From Candidatus Latescibacterota bacterium (GTDB lineage: Bacteria; Latescibacterota; UBA2968; GCA-2709665), in the NCBI GenBank assembly GCA_030746455.1, contig JASLMQ010001032.1, forward strand, positions 1 to 5,240: DNA of 5,240 bases, read 5' to 3'. Made by a program: the position numbers and the translations under genes. Numbering within the stretch: the first letter of the stretch is position 1; every line of letters starts with the position of its first letter. Below, in pieces: positions 1-5,240 of the stretch. The notes beneath the pieces are model-generated. The model saw nothing but the letters and a program-made list of their open reading frames with translations, did no database searches and had not been told where the DNA came from.

Positions 1-22
1 GAGAGATGCCTCCGCAAAGGCC

Positions 23-50
23 TTGACAGACCGGCGTCAACCCATATCAT
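23..50 (+). promoter_or_regulatory. Sigma70-type promoter candidate upstream of the sulfatase
   Basis: A perfect -35 box TTGACA (23-28) is followed after 16 bases by TATCAT (45-50), a 5-of-6 match to the -10 consensus. Transcription would start near position 57 and leave a leader of about 185 bases before the GTG at 242. An inverted repeat TTGAC-N8-GTCAA (23-40) covers the -35 box and part of the spacer, a usual place for a repressor site. This is seen by eye only. In GC-rich DNA of an unknown phylum the sigma-factor consensus may differ, and the distance to the gene is long. Confidence 0.45.
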
Positions 51-183
51 GACTCCCCCGACAACGGGCCCGGTGCTCTCAAGCTACCAGCTGTCAGCCC
101 TCGCCCATCAGCCTGAAACCCAGTCCGAATCCCACACAGCATGGAGCCGTGCTTCTGCCTCTGCTGGGGGCTGACTGCTGCTC

Positions 184-215
184 TTTTTGCGTCTTTCGCG
201 TTTTTCGTAGTTCCG
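184..215. repeat. Degenerate 8-base T-rich tandem repeat, four units
   Basis: Four consecutive 8-base units, TTTTTGCG, TCTTTCGC, GTTTTTCG and TAGTTCCG, share a T-rich first part and a C/G-rich end. Similar stretches with a 'TTTGCGT/CTTTCGC' texture are scattered in the intergenic DNA of many environmental bacteria. The stretch stands out from the GC-rich surroundings and lies directly before the Shine-Dalgarno sequence of the sulfatase. It therefore supports reading this part as untranslated leader rather than as an N-terminal extension of that gene. Confidence 0.4.
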
Positions 216-227
216 CCTCTTCTGTGA

Positions 228-232
228 GGGAG
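228..232 (+). promoter_or_regulatory. Ribosome binding site that decides the sulfatase start
   Basis: GGGAG (within GTGAGGGAG, 224-232) ends nine bases before the GTG at 242. The other in-frame GTG codons, at 149 and 224, lack a correctly spaced Shine-Dalgarno sequence; the nearest GGAG to 149 is only about two bases away. This favours 242 as the start. Confidence 0.55.
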
Positions 233-241
233 CCATTGCGC

Positions 242-1732
242 GTGGCCAATCCGTCAACCGACGAAAGACCGAACATCGTCCTGATCATGTCAGACCAGCA
301 CAATCCCTCGGTCCTGGGATGTGCAGGGAACCCCATCGTTCAGACCCCGAACCTGGATGGGCTGGCGGGCCAGGGCACCCGATTCACGAACGCCTATTGC
401 CCGTACCCCCTCTGCGTTCCCTCCAGGTCGGCGTTCGTGGCGGCCCAGTACGCCAGTGATATCGGGATCTACGACAACGGCGGCCTGCTCTCTTCCGAGG
501 TCCCCACGTTCGCACACGCCCTGGGCGCGGCCGGCTACGAGGCCGTGATGTGCGGTAGGATGCACTTTGGGGGGCCGGACCCGTTCCACGGTTTCGAGAG
601 ACGGATTCACGGAGAGTGCGGCAGCCGCAAGGTGCTCTCTCAGGAGGTCCTTGGCACGGGCTACAACCGGACCAACGGGCAGACCAAGTACGCCGTTCAA
701 GTGTCCGGTTACGGCCAGACGGGGTATCAGCTCTACGACCAGAGCGTGACCGAAGCCGCCTGCGAGTTCATTTCACCTGGGAACGGATCTGACAGGCCCT
801 ACGCCCTCGTCGTGGGTCTGATGCTGCCTCACAATCCCTTGATCTGCTCCAAGGAGCTGTTCGATTACTACATGGCACGCATAGAGCCCCCCGAGCCGGT
901 ATCCGCCGACTACCTCGAGGCGCTCCATCCCGCCATGCTCAAGTGGCGGGAGCGAAGAGGCGTCGAGGATCTGACACCCGAACAGAACCAGCGAGGCCTG
1001 GCCACCTACTACGGCCTGACAACGGAGCTTGACCGGAACATCGGCCGGATCCTCGAGGCGATCGCATCCTCTCCGGACGCCGACCGCACGGTCGTCCTCT
1101 ACACCTCGGACCACGGCGACATGGCGTGCGAGCACGGGATGTGGTGGAAGAGCAGCTTCTACGAGGGCTCGAACGGCATTCCGCTCATCGCATCCTGGCC
1201 GGGCCGGATCGCCGAAGGGATCGAGCAGAAAGGTGTCGTCAGTCTGATCGACGTGGGGCCCACGCTGCTCGATCTGATCGGAGCCGACCCCATGCCGGAC
1301 GTCGCCGGACGGGCATTCACTCGGCTTCTGCGTGACGGAAACGACGAAGGCTGGGACCACGAGGTCTTTTCGGAGTACATCGGTCTGTGGGGCGACCAGC
1401 CGGGTTCCATGGTCCGGAAGGGCCCCTGGAAGCTCAACTACTACCACGAGACGAACTCCTATCAGCTCTTCAACCTGGACTGCGATCCCGGGGAGCTGGA
1501 CGACCGCGCCAGAGACCCCGAGTGCCGCGAGGTGGTCGACACCCTCTCCCGGCGGATTCACGACAGGTGGTCGGCCGAGCGGATTCTGGACGCCCTGGAT
1601 AGACAGACCCGGGCCCGGGGCCTCATCCGGAGTTGCGGGCACCCGCCCGTGCCCCATCCGGTCCCCGTTTACGAGCCCCCCGACGAGGCCAGCCAGTTCG
1701 ACTTTTCGCAGCTGCCGATCGACCCCAGATAG
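242..1732 (+). CDS. Cys-type sulfatase (sulfatase S1 / COG3119 family, choline-sulfatase-like)
   Basis: This enzyme would hydrolyse a sulfate ester using a formylglycine residue made after translation from cysteine. From the GTG at 242 it has 496 residues, a normal size for the family. The first strand NIVLIMSDQH carries the metal ligands D18 and Q19. The formylglycine signature C-x-P-S-R is C58-V-P-S-R62. CGRMHFGG (R106, H108), LPHNP (H197), TSDHGD (D290, H291) and WWKSSFYEG (K303) supply the remaining metal- and sulfate-binding positions. The C-terminal part has the usual MVRKGPWKL strand and the DPGE motif. The MHFGGPD...HGF arrangement and DQ instead of DD resemble the choline-sulfatase/phosphonate-monoesterase side of the family. 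There is no signal peptide from this start, so a cytoplasmic enzyme is likely. The lysine usual in the G-K-[WM]-H motif is arginine here. An upstream in-frame GTG at 149 would add 31 Cys- and Arg-containing residues read from T-rich repeat sequence, which I reject. The family is clear; the substrate is unknown. Confidence 0.93.
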   Translation: MANPSTDERPNIVLIMSDQHNPSVLGCAGNPIVQTPNLDGLAGQGTRFTNAYCPYPLCVPSRSAFVAAQYASDIGIYDNGGLLSSEVPTFAHALGAAGYEAVMCGRMHFGGPDPFHGFERRIHGECGSRKVLSQEVLGTGYNRTNGQTKYAVQVSGYGQTGYQLYDQSVTEAACEFISPGNGSDRPYALVVGLMLPHNPLICSKELFDYYMARIEPPEPVSADYLEALHPAMLKWRERRGVEDLTPEQNQRGLATYYGLTTELDRNIGRILEAIASSPDADRTVVLYTSDHGDMACEHGMWWKSSFYEGSNGIPLIASWPGRIAEGIEQKGVVSLIDVGPTLLDLIGADPMPDVAGRAFTRLLRDGNDEGWDHEVFSEYIGLWGDQPGSMVRKGPWKLNYYHETNSYQLFNLDCDPGELDDRARDPECREVVDTLSRRIHDRWSAERILDALDRQTRARGLIRSCGHPPVPHPVPVYEPPDEASQFDFSQLPIDPR

Positions 1733-1734
1733 CA

Positions 1735-1764
1735 GGAGGCGTCCGGCGGATGCCGGACGCCTCC
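1735..1764. terminator. Perfect 13-bp hairpin between convergent genes, probable terminator
   Basis: GGAGGCGTCCGGC (1735-1747) pairs without mismatch with GCCGGACGCCTCC (1752-1764) around a four-base loop GGAT. It starts two bases after the sulfatase stop and lies 29 bases beyond the stop of the convergent hydrolase-like gene. The stem is very GC-rich. The + strand continues with a pyrimidine-rich tract (ACTTCCTTCCTTCC, 1771-1784) but no true T-run, and the minus strand has none. It could act as a weak intrinsic or bidirectional terminator, or as a 3'-end-protecting stem. Confidence 0.6.
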
Positions 1765-1793
1765 CGTGCTACTTCCTTCCTTCCAGCCTCGGA

Positions 1794-2809
1794 TTAGGAT
1801 CCCGTCATCTCCTTCAGAAGATCGAAGAACGCGCGTTTGCGTTCGGTAGATAATCCCCAGTTCACAGGTGGGGCCTGGTAGCCGTCCATGTAGTTGTTCT
1901 CGCCGATGTCGAGCAGCCCCCACGACGACGCCTGAGAGACCGCGGCCACGAAATTGTTCTCGGGCGCCTCGAATCCGTAGTGGTCGTCCTCGTTGAACAG
2001 GACCGGCATCGGTCTGTATCCCGGCACCTCCCGGGTCTGGACCACCATCTCCGCAATCCGCTTGGGATCGGACACGCCGTTCCCGTGGATGAGCAGGAAG
2101 TCGGATGCACGAACGACATTCTCCAGCGGGATGAACCCGCCGCCGTAGCTGGTGCCCACCAGCAGACGGCGGCCGTTGTCCGTTGTGCCTCTCACACGTT
2201 CTATCAGCTCCGATACGCGCTCCGGCATCAGGATCTCGTGCTCATAGCGCTTCACATTGCATTCGTTGTTCACCTCCGCGAGCACGTGCCCGTATCCGCC
2301 CTCCAGCACCCACCGGACCGCGCCGTCCAGTGCACGAACCACCGCGGCCTCATTCTCCAGCCGCTCATCCTGCCCGAAGTAGAACACCCCCAGGATCACG
2401 GCCATCCCGAGCTCGTCGGTCCGATCGAGCACCCGTTTCATCCGGTCCAGATAGGGGGCTTGAGCTCGCCATCCGGTGCGAATGCCGTGTTCTCCCAGGG
2501 CTGGGGCCAGCCGTACCCCGTGGGGTTGCCGCCCTGGAGATTTACGGTCACTCCCAGCAGCCCGTGGCTGCGATACACCGGCAGCGCGTCCAGAAACTCC
2601 TTCACGTTCCGTTCGGGATCCCACTCGCCCGTATCCGGGTAGGCCCACCGCTCTCGGGTCTCGGGGTTCTCGTCGTCGAATGTGGCCTGGACCATGCGGC
2701 TGTTCAGCAGCAGACCCTCGATCTGGTGTCCCCTGAACGTGCGGCCTTTGTAGGTGGGCTCACCGTTGACGATGAACCGCTCTCCGTCAATCTCGACCTG
2801 CGTCCTCAC
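1794..2809 (-). pseudogene. Glycoside-hydrolase-like (cellulase-type TIM-barrel) protein, frameshifted
   Basis: Two minus-strand frames together encode one continuous protein. The upstream frame runs from the GTG at 2809 to the G-run at 2454-2458 (read as CCCCC). The downstream frame then continues to the TAA at 1796-1794. Adding one C restores ...GELKPP-YLDRMKRVLDR..., a 338-residue product. The GTG is preceded by GGGAGG at a 6-base spacing. The N-terminus has a 'VNGEPTYKGRTFRG' strand, as in proteins that begin with a substrate-facing beta segment. The rest alternates helices and strands like a (beta/alpha)8 barrel. E183 in VLAEVNNECN and E274 in PVLFNEDDH lie about 90 residues apart near predicted strands 4 and 7, matching the acid/base and nucleophile positions of clan GH-A. 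NPTGYGWPQPW and NNYMDGYQAPPVNW look like conserved active-site loops. No signal peptide is seen, so the substrate is probably an imported glycoside. It is the last gene of the minus-strand operon, 38 bases after the reductase. I recognise the overall pattern as a conserved hypothetical/cellulase-like family but cannot name a GH family. The break may be real or a sequencing error. Confidence 0.75.
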
Positions 2810-2815
2810 CCGATT

Positions 2816-2821
2816 CCTCCC
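2816..2821 (-). promoter_or_regulatory. Ribosome binding site of the hydrolase-like gene
   Basis: The minus strand reads GGGAGG here, six bases before the GTG at 2809. A TTG at 2833 is also in frame but would place this Shine-Dalgarno sequence inside the coding region, so GTG 2809 is preferred. Confidence 0.6.
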
Positions 2822-2847
2822 GTTGATTGGCAACTCGTTCTGCTGGC

Positions 2848-3780
2848 CTACCCAAACAACTCGGCGATACGCCCAATTGCCTCTTCCGACAGCGTCTCGC
2901 CCGATGCCTTCGCGTTTTCGACTATCTGAGCCGGCGATTTCGCGCCGGGGATCACCGTCGACACCGCGGGGGGCGCCAGGGCGAATCGCAATGCGGCCTC
3001 AGCCAGGGAATCCGCCTCCTCGAGCAGGAAGTCCAGCTTGGCGACCTGTTCCGCCGTCTCCTTCAACTTGTCCGGCGTGAATCGGTTGCTGCGCATGTCG
3101 TTGGCCGGGAAGACCGTGCCGGCATCGTACTTCCCCGTCAGCCAGCCCGAGGCCAGGGGCACGCGGACCATGATCCCAACGTCCTTCTCCTCTGCGAGCG
3201 GAAAGATGGCCTTCCCGGTCTCCTGCTGGAGGATGTTGTACACCAGCTGGATCACCTCGGCTCCGCCCTCGATCGCACGAACGCCCTCGTCTGTCGAGCC
3301 GATGGACACCCCCCAGGCACGGACCTTGCCCGACGCCTTCAGGTCGTCCATCAGGGCGAACAGCTCGTCCGTCATGGCCTCCACATCGGGGCCGTGAAGG
3401 AGATAGACCTCAACGGAGTCCCTCTCCAGCCGGGTCAGGCTCGCGTCGAGCGCGCCCCTGATGTAAGGCTCGGAGAAATCCTGGCCGGGCGCCGCCAGGC
3501 TGTTACCGACCTTGGTCACGACCACCGCCTCGGCCTTGTGCTCGATCAGCCCCATCCCCACGAGCACCTCGCTCTTCCCCCGTCCATACGCGTCGGCGGT
3601 GTCGTACAGCGTTACGCCCAGGTCCCAGGCCCGTCTGACGGTCTCGATCGACTCCATCACGTTCGCGCCCGACCACCCGGTGGGCTGCCCGCCCCTGAAG
3701 GATGCGCCCCCGATTCCCCAGCATCCCATCCCGATGTCAGAAACCCGGATTCCCGTGCGCCCGAATGTGCGATAGTCCAT
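2848..3780 (-). CDS. Aldo/keto reductase (COG0667-type)
   Basis: An NADP(H)-dependent oxidoreductase that would reduce an aldehyde or keto group of a sugar or related carbonyl, or run in reverse. The 310-residue length is typical. The N-terminal YRTFGRTGIRVSDIGMGCWGIGG is the standard first strand of the (beta/alpha)8 barrel. The catalytic tetrad is intact: D60 and Y65 in YDTADAYG, K90 in VVTKVG and H129 in VYLLHGPD. The C-terminal cofactor-binding segment VIPGAKSPAQIVEN (about 276-289) has the expected Lys-Ser, Gln and Glu-Asn positions. The ATG at 3780 fits the family N-terminus and has AAAGGA (3795-3790) nine bases upstream. A longer start at 3864 would overlap the transporter gene and add 28 Arg/Trp-rich residues of shadow translation. 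It begins 16 bases after the transporter stop. It is related to, but not a close copy of, the reductase at the right edge. The family is certain; the substrate is unknown. Confidence 0.92.
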   Translation of the reverse strand: MDYRTFGRTGIRVSDIGMGCWGIGGASFRGGQPTGWSGANVMESIETVRRAWDLGVTLYDTADAYGRGKSEVLVGMGLIEHKAEAVVVTKVGNSLAAPGQDFSEPYIRGALDASLTRLERDSVEVYLLHGPDVEAMTDELFALMDDLKASGKVRAWGVSIGSTDEGVRAIEGGAEVIQLVYNILQQETGKAIFPLAEEKDVGIMVRVPLASGWLTGKYDAGTVFPANDMRSNRFTPDKLKETAEQVAKLDFLLEEADSLAEAALRFALAPPAVSTVIPGAKSPAQIVENAKASGETLSEEAIGRIAELFG

Positions 3781-3789
3781 GCGCTCAGA

Positions 3790-3795
3790 TCCTTT
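3790..3795 (-). promoter_or_regulatory. Ribosome binding site of the complete aldo/keto reductase
   Basis: The minus strand reads AAAGGA, nine bases before the ATG at 3780, between the transporter stop (3797) and the reductase start. It selects this ATG over the upstream in-frame start at 3864. Confidence 0.5.
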
Positions 3796-3796
3796 C

Positions 3797-5002
3797 TCAC
3801 GATGCCGGCCGAGCCACCGTGGCCTGTCCCTCAGCCACGGCATCCCGTTCCGCCTCGCGAGCAAGCAGTTGTTCGGGGTTTACCCACTGGCTCACGACCA
3901 GGGAGACGACCGCCAGCAGCGATCCTGTGAAAAAGATGACTTGGTATCCGAAGAAATGCCAGACGAATCCCCCGATGAACGGTGCGGCAACGGCGGCGAC
4001 GTGGTTCATCGTCACGCCCATCGACAGCGTGGGCTTGAGGTCCTCCCCCGGCGCGATCTTGTGCAGATAGGTGGTGAGCGCGATGCCGCCGAAGAAGATC
4101 ATATTGTCGATGCAATAGAGGACGTACAGCGTTGTTCGGTGACTGATCACGGCATAGCCCAGGAACACGAACGCCAGCCCAATGTAGCTGAGGCTCAACA
4201 TCCACCGCTCTCCCCACCGGTCCACCAGGCGTCCCATCAGAGATGCGGTAAATGTGATGAAGACCTGGTTGATCAGGATAAGGATCATCGTGGTCCCGAC
4301 GGGCATTCCGTGGACCTTCACCAGCGCGAAGATCGCGAAAGTGATGAACATCTGCTTTCGAAGTCCCTGGAGGAAATTGAGGGCGTAGTAGATGCCGTAC
4401 CGTCTCTTGAAGACGAAGCCTTTCTCGGGGACGTCGGGTCGCTTCCTGGAGGCGAACATCACCGCGGTGCCCCCGAGCACCGTCATCATCCCCCCCATCA
4501 CGAAGAGGCCTTCGTACTGGATGTACTGGAGCAGGAAGATGCAGCTGCCGATGGCCGCCAGCCGGGCGATGCTGCTCACGCTTCGCAGCTGCCCGAGGTA
4601 GTAGCCCTTCTTGCCTTCGGGCGAGAACCCAAGCGCCATCGTCTCGTGCAGCGGGGTCCAGCAATGGAAGCCGATGCTCCATATGACCGAGTAGAGGGCA
4701 AGGCTGAACACCGTGTCCACGTCCGCATAGGCCACGAGTCCCAGGCCCATCACGATCAGAGACACCCCCGCGACCAGGGGAGGCGCCAGCCGGATCATCA
4801 GGGCGATGAAGAGCGCGTTGAGGAAGCCCGGAATCTCGCGGAGGGCCTCCACGTAGCCCAGCTCGTGGGGCTCGATCGCCAGTCGGTCCACGACGAAATT
4901 GTTGTACATCGTCAGCTGCACGCCGAAGAACGCGCCCACAGAGAAGACCGCGCACGCGAGAAGACGAAAGTCCCTGCTCCATTCCGAGATTGGATTCCTG
5001 AT
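3797..5002 (-). CDS. MFS transporter, 12 membrane segments, apparent AUC start
   Basis: A Major Facilitator Superfamily carrier in the cytoplasmic membrane, probably importing a sugar or small glycoside used by the neighbouring enzymes (inference from context). Read from the ATC at 5002 it has 401 residues. Hydrophobic segments lie near 13-37, 56-72, 74-93, 98-115, 143-161, 165-184, 207-228, 237-257, 267-286, 291-312, 330-352 and 355-374, with a basic central loop at about 185-205 as in 6+6 MFS proteins. The loop between helices 8 and 9 has G257-R-L-V-D261-R-W-G-E-R266, the MFS motif A. The equivalent loop after helix 2 has lost it. There is no ATG, GTG or TTG between the preceding TAG (5023-5021) and a GTG at 4939. 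That GTG lies in the middle of helix 1 and has no Shine-Dalgarno sequence, whereas GAGGAGG sits 8 bases before ATC 5002. The residues read from there, RNPISEWSRDFRLL, form a normal cytoplasmic lead into helix 1. A conservative caller would give 3797-4939. The C-terminal tail is hydrophilic and Ala/Glu-rich. Confidence 0.85.
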   Translation of the reverse strand: MRNPISEWSRDFRLLACAVFSVGAFFGVQLTMYNNFVVDRLAIEPHELGYVEALREIPGFLNALFIALMIRLAPPLVAGVSLIVMGLGLVAYADVDTVFSLALYSVIWSIGFHCWTPLHETMALGFSPEGKKGYYLGQLRSVSSIARLAAIGSCIFLLQYIQYEGLFVMGGMMTVLGGTAVMFASRKRPDVPEKGFVFKRRYGIYYALNFLQGLRKQMFITFAIFALVKVHGMPVGTTMILILINQVFITFTASLMGRLVDRWGERWMLSLSYIGLAFVFLGYAVISHRTTLYVLYCIDNMIFFGGIALTTYLHKIAPGEDLKPTLSMGVTMNHVAAVAAPFIGGFVWHFFGYQVIFFTGSLLAVVSLVVSQWVNPEQLLAREAERDAVAEGQATVARPAS

Positions 5003-5010
5003 CGGCTTAC

Positions 5011-5017
5011 CCTCCTC
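5011..5017 (-). promoter_or_regulatory. Strong ribosome binding site pointing to an AUC start of the transporter
   Basis: The minus strand reads GAGGAGG, an excellent anti-Shine-Dalgarno match, three bases after the upstream reductase stop. Eight bases later, at 5002, is an ATC codon in the transporter frame. The nearest ATG (4982) is in another frame, and the first in-frame GTG (4939) is 71 bases away. Confidence 0.65.
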
Positions 5018-5020
5018 ACC

Positions 5021-5240
5021 CTAGTTCCCGAGCGGCTCCCATACGTCACCGAATATCGATCGCAACCGGGCCATATCCGCATCTGGTAGCGGTGGCCCGA
5101 GGATCGCCTTCACGTTCTCCTCCAGATGGTCCACATTCGCCGTTCCCGTCAGCACCGTTCCGATGGCGGGGTGTGCTGCTGCGTATTTGTAGCCGGCGGA
5201 CGGCAGGCTCTCCACGTGGCCCTTGACCAGCCACCCAAGG
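5021..5240 (-). CDS. Aldo/keto reductase, C-terminal fragment cut by the window edge
   Basis: The frame is open from the right edge to the TAG at 5023-5021, giving about 72 residues of a C-terminus. It reads LGWLVKGHVESLPSAGYKYA, then HPAIGTVLTGTANVDHLEENV, then LPDADMARLRSIFG. The TVLTGTANVDHLEENV segment corresponds to the cofactor-binding end of aldo/keto reductases, with the characteristic Glu-Asn pair. PPLPDADMARL is the usual terminal helix. The catalytic tetrad lies outside the window. It is the first gene seen in the minus-strand run, 18 bases before the transporter. It differs clearly from the complete reductase, whose corresponding motif is IPGAKSPAQIVEN, so the two probably act on different substrates or came from separate subfamilies. 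Confidence 0.8.
   Translation of the reverse strand, partial: LGWLVKGHVESLPSAGYKYAAAHPAIGTVLTGTANVDHLEENVKAILGPPLPDADMARLRSIFGDVWEPLGN

Noticed and set aside
2..52. Possible C-terminal tail of an upstream + strand gene, with a stop near 50-52
   Set aside because: Only about 16 codons are visible, with no recognisable motif. The stretch overlaps the promoter candidate.
149..241. N-terminal extension of the sulfatase from a GTG at 149, possibly a signal peptide
   Set aside because: There is no properly spaced ribosome binding site. The extension is Cys/Arg-rich, has no clear hydrophobic core or cleavage site, and is read from a T-rich repeat.
94..336. Minus-strand 80-codon frame ending in ...GFGLGFRLMGEG, recalling the C-terminus of formylglycine-generating enzymes
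   Set aside because: Only a few residues are similar, and the rest of the frame is antisense to the sulfatase start. It cannot be a remnant of a larger gene in this position.
773..1657. Minus-strand open frame of 294 codons opposite the sulfatase
   Set aside because: It is antisense to an intact sulfatase and has Val/Pro/Gly-rich shadow composition.
2827..3930. Long + strand open frame of 367 codons opposite the complete reductase
   Set aside because: It is antisense to an aldo/keto reductase with intact catalytic residues and has no recognisable domain of its own.
3831..4982. 383-codon open frame on the minus strand beginning with a real ATG at 4982
   Set aside because: It is a shadow of the transporter frame. 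Its translation is Arg/Gly/Pro-rich with no membrane segments or recognisable domain, while the alternative frame gives a full 12-helix MFS protein.
3779..5089. Long + strand open frame of 436 codons opposite the transporter
   Set aside because: It is antisense to a clear MFS gene and rich in His, Asp, Glu and Arg, as expected from the complement of hydrophobic codons in GC-rich DNA. No domain is recognisable.

Overview
The window is GC-rich bacterial DNA with tightly packed genes. It carries a formylglycine-type sulfatase next to a glycoside-hydrolase-like gene, two aldo/keto reductases and a 12-helix transporter. This mix is typical of carbohydrate-degrading, often uncultivated lineages such as Planctomycetota, Latescibacterota or Poribacteria. 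That placement is an impression from gene content and base composition; no marker gene is present to fix it.

Layout. Bases 1-241 hold no convincing gene. They contain a good sigma70-type promoter candidate (23-50) that overlaps a small inverted repeat, and a T-rich stretch of four degenerate 8-base units (184-215). The sulfatase is read on the + strand, most likely from a GTG at 242 to 1732. A perfect 13-bp hairpin (1735-1764) separates it from the convergent minus-strand genes. On the minus strand, in transcription order from the right edge, there are four genes: the C-terminal end of an aldo/keto reductase (5240-5021, cut by the window), an MFS transporter (5002-3797), a complete aldo/keto reductase (3780-2848) and a glycoside-hydrolase-like gene (2809-1794) broken by one apparent single-base deletion. 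Gaps of 18, 16 and 38 bases, each with a visible Shine-Dalgarno sequence, suggest one operon whose promoter lies beyond the right edge.

Possible joint role (inference): the transporter brings in a sugar or small glycoside, the hydrolase-like protein and the sulfatase process a sulfated or otherwise decorated substrate, and the two NADP-dependent reductases change the redox state of the released sugar or aldehyde. No substrate can be read from the sequence. The sulfatase needs a formylglycine-generating enzyme, which is not encoded here.

The points most worth a second look are the transporter, whose only well-placed start is an AUC codon; the homopolymer frameshift in the hydrolase-like gene; and that gene's family, which has glycosidase-like glutamates but no function I can assign.
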